Origin: an uncultured Aquimarina sp.
GTDB lineage: Bacteria > Bacteroidota > Bacteroidia > Flavobacteriales > Flavobacteriaceae
NCBI RefSeq assembly: GCF_947496855.1
Contig: NZ_CANMED010000007.1
Coordinates: 1 to 64,000 of the forward strand
Length of the DNA: 64,000 nucleotides
Reading direction: 5' to 3'
Below are positions 63,416-64,000 of the stretch, piece by piece. The position numbers and the translations under genes are program-made. The notes beneath the pieces are model-generated. The model was not told where the DNA came from and made no database searches. It was given only the letters and a program-made list of their open reading frames with translations. Every line of letters begins with the position of its first letter. The first letter of the stretch is position 1.

Positions 63416-63748
63416 ATGAACACGCTTAAAAACAAAGTACAGTTAATTGGAAACTTAGGACAAGAACCAGAAATTCTAAATTTAGACTCTGGCAAAAAGC
63501 TTGCAAAATTCTCTATCGCTACTAATGATTATTATTATAACAAAGCAGGCGATAAAGTAACCGATACCCAGTGGCACAATATTGTCGCTTGGGGAAAAAC
63601 TGCAGAAATCATCGAGAAATATGTAAATAAAGGACAGGAAGTAGCTATAGAAGGTAAACTAACTTCTCGTAGTTATGATGATAATGAAGGTATTAAAAGA
63701 TATATCACCGAAGTTGTATGCAGTGAATTTCTGATGTTGGGAAAGTAA
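63416..63748 (+). CDS. ssb: Short single-stranded DNA-binding protein
   Basis: A 110-residue protein made of one OB fold: MNTLKNKVQLIGNLGQEPEI, GKKLAKFSIATNDYYYNKAG, TDTQWHNIVAWGKTAEIIEK and GKLTSRSYDDNEGIKRYITE. It binds and protects single-stranded DNA during replication and repair. It ends right after the fold (EVVCSEFLMLGK) and lacks the acidic C-terminal tip (usual in the main bacterial SSB) that docks partner proteins. It may be a secondary SSB, or the tail may be dispensable in this lineage; a second, longer ssb elsewhere would favour the first view. Confidence 0.93.
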   Translation: MNTLKNKVQLIGNLGQEPEILNLDSGKKLAKFSIATNDYYYNKAGDKVTDTQWHNIVAWGKTAEIIEKYVNKGQEVAIEGKLTSRSYDDNEGIKRYITEVVCSEFLMLGK

Positions 63749-63790
63749 AGAAGCAATAGATAAAACTGCAATATCAAAAAAAAATATTTT

Positions 63791-63840
63791 AAAAATAGAC
63801 ATCTATTGATTACTACTATTTTCTTTAGATGTCTATTTTT
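63791..63840 (+). terminator. Terminator of ssb
   Basis: AAAAATAGACATCTA (63791-63805), 20-nt loop, TAGATGTCTATTTTT (63826-63840), followed by more T's. The right 160 bp to the end hold no gene. Confidence 0.8.
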
Positions 63841-64000
63841 TATTACTTCCATTCATATCACCTATATAATGTTTTATTTTTCATTTCAGTATCCCCTGAA
63901 TTTAAAAACAAGAACCTAATTTCGTTGTCGCCTAAAGTAACTTAAAAGAGATTCTTACAGTTTGTAGATCTAAAATTTATTATTTTTAGAAAAATTCAAC

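Noticed and set aside
1-64000. CRISPR array, transposase or integrated phage
   Set aside because: No regular short repeats with unique spacers, and no transposase, integrase or phage structural gene; fibre-like proteins have Sec signals and lie with Rhs genes, not phage genes.

Overview
The window reads as chromosome of a marine-type flavobacterium (Bacteroidota, Flavobacteriia). The evidence is low GC, upstream elements of the Bacteroidota form TAnnTTTG, many lipoproteins and Sec signal peptides, a type IX secretion (T9SS) type A sorting tail, a T9SS type B (gliding-motility-type) tail next to a PorP/SprF protein, a PF14121-type porin and several families largely confined to this phylum (DUF6443 Rhs, DUF6515, DUF5522). 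I cannot fix the genus. No rRNA, tRNA, CRISPR array or transposase was recognised inside the window.

Layout. 1-565 has no gene but carries four tandem leftward promoter repeats, probably driving something strong (an rRNA operon is the best guess) beyond the left edge. 0.57-19 kb is mostly ordinary chromosome: a YdeP-like molybdoenzyme, a porin, rnhB, a secreted three-gene group (Kelch lipoprotein, T9SS type A protein, tail-fibre/C1q-like protein), lipB, a 52-residue YqaE/Pmp3 gene, a membrane-anchored LuxR-type regulator, a DUF1573 lipoprotein, a thioredoxin-TPR protein and a PD40 propeller protein.

19-31 kb is the accessory island. A decayed XRE regulator lies at its left end. Then comes a tightly spaced leftward gene train: three tandem tail-fibre-like proteins with nearly identical C-terminal modules, a 1094-residue Rhs/YD protein, a 1288-residue DUF6443 Rhs protein, and a small lipoprotein. 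The Rhs tail (about 253 residues) looks like a LysM-type module plus a papain-like (CHAP/NlpC-like) Cys-His domain. The lipoprotein starts 3 nt after the Rhs stop, as an immunity gene would. I read this as a candidate wall-targeting polymorphic toxin-immunity system with associated fibre proteins. A 720-bp spacer of dispersed repeats separates it from lysS.

31-64 kb is again mainly core: lysS, a PhoD-type phosphatase, a T9SS type B adhesin with its PorP/SprF partner, a SPOR protein, DUF2157/GDYXXLXY membrane proteins, YiaA/B, a membrane GT-C-like protein, a metzincin-like lipoprotein (DUF5117/DUF4953 type), GrpB, a TPR-histidine kinase, the operon hemL-glucosaminidase-PLP desulfhydrase-small protein, DUF5522, DUF4136 and DUF4230 proteins, the molybdate operon modA-mop-modB-modC-DUF2867 with every junction overlapping or abutting, DinB, and a short SSB. 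The molybdate importer and the YdeP-like molybdoenzyme sit at opposite ends of the window and could be linked through molybdenum supply.
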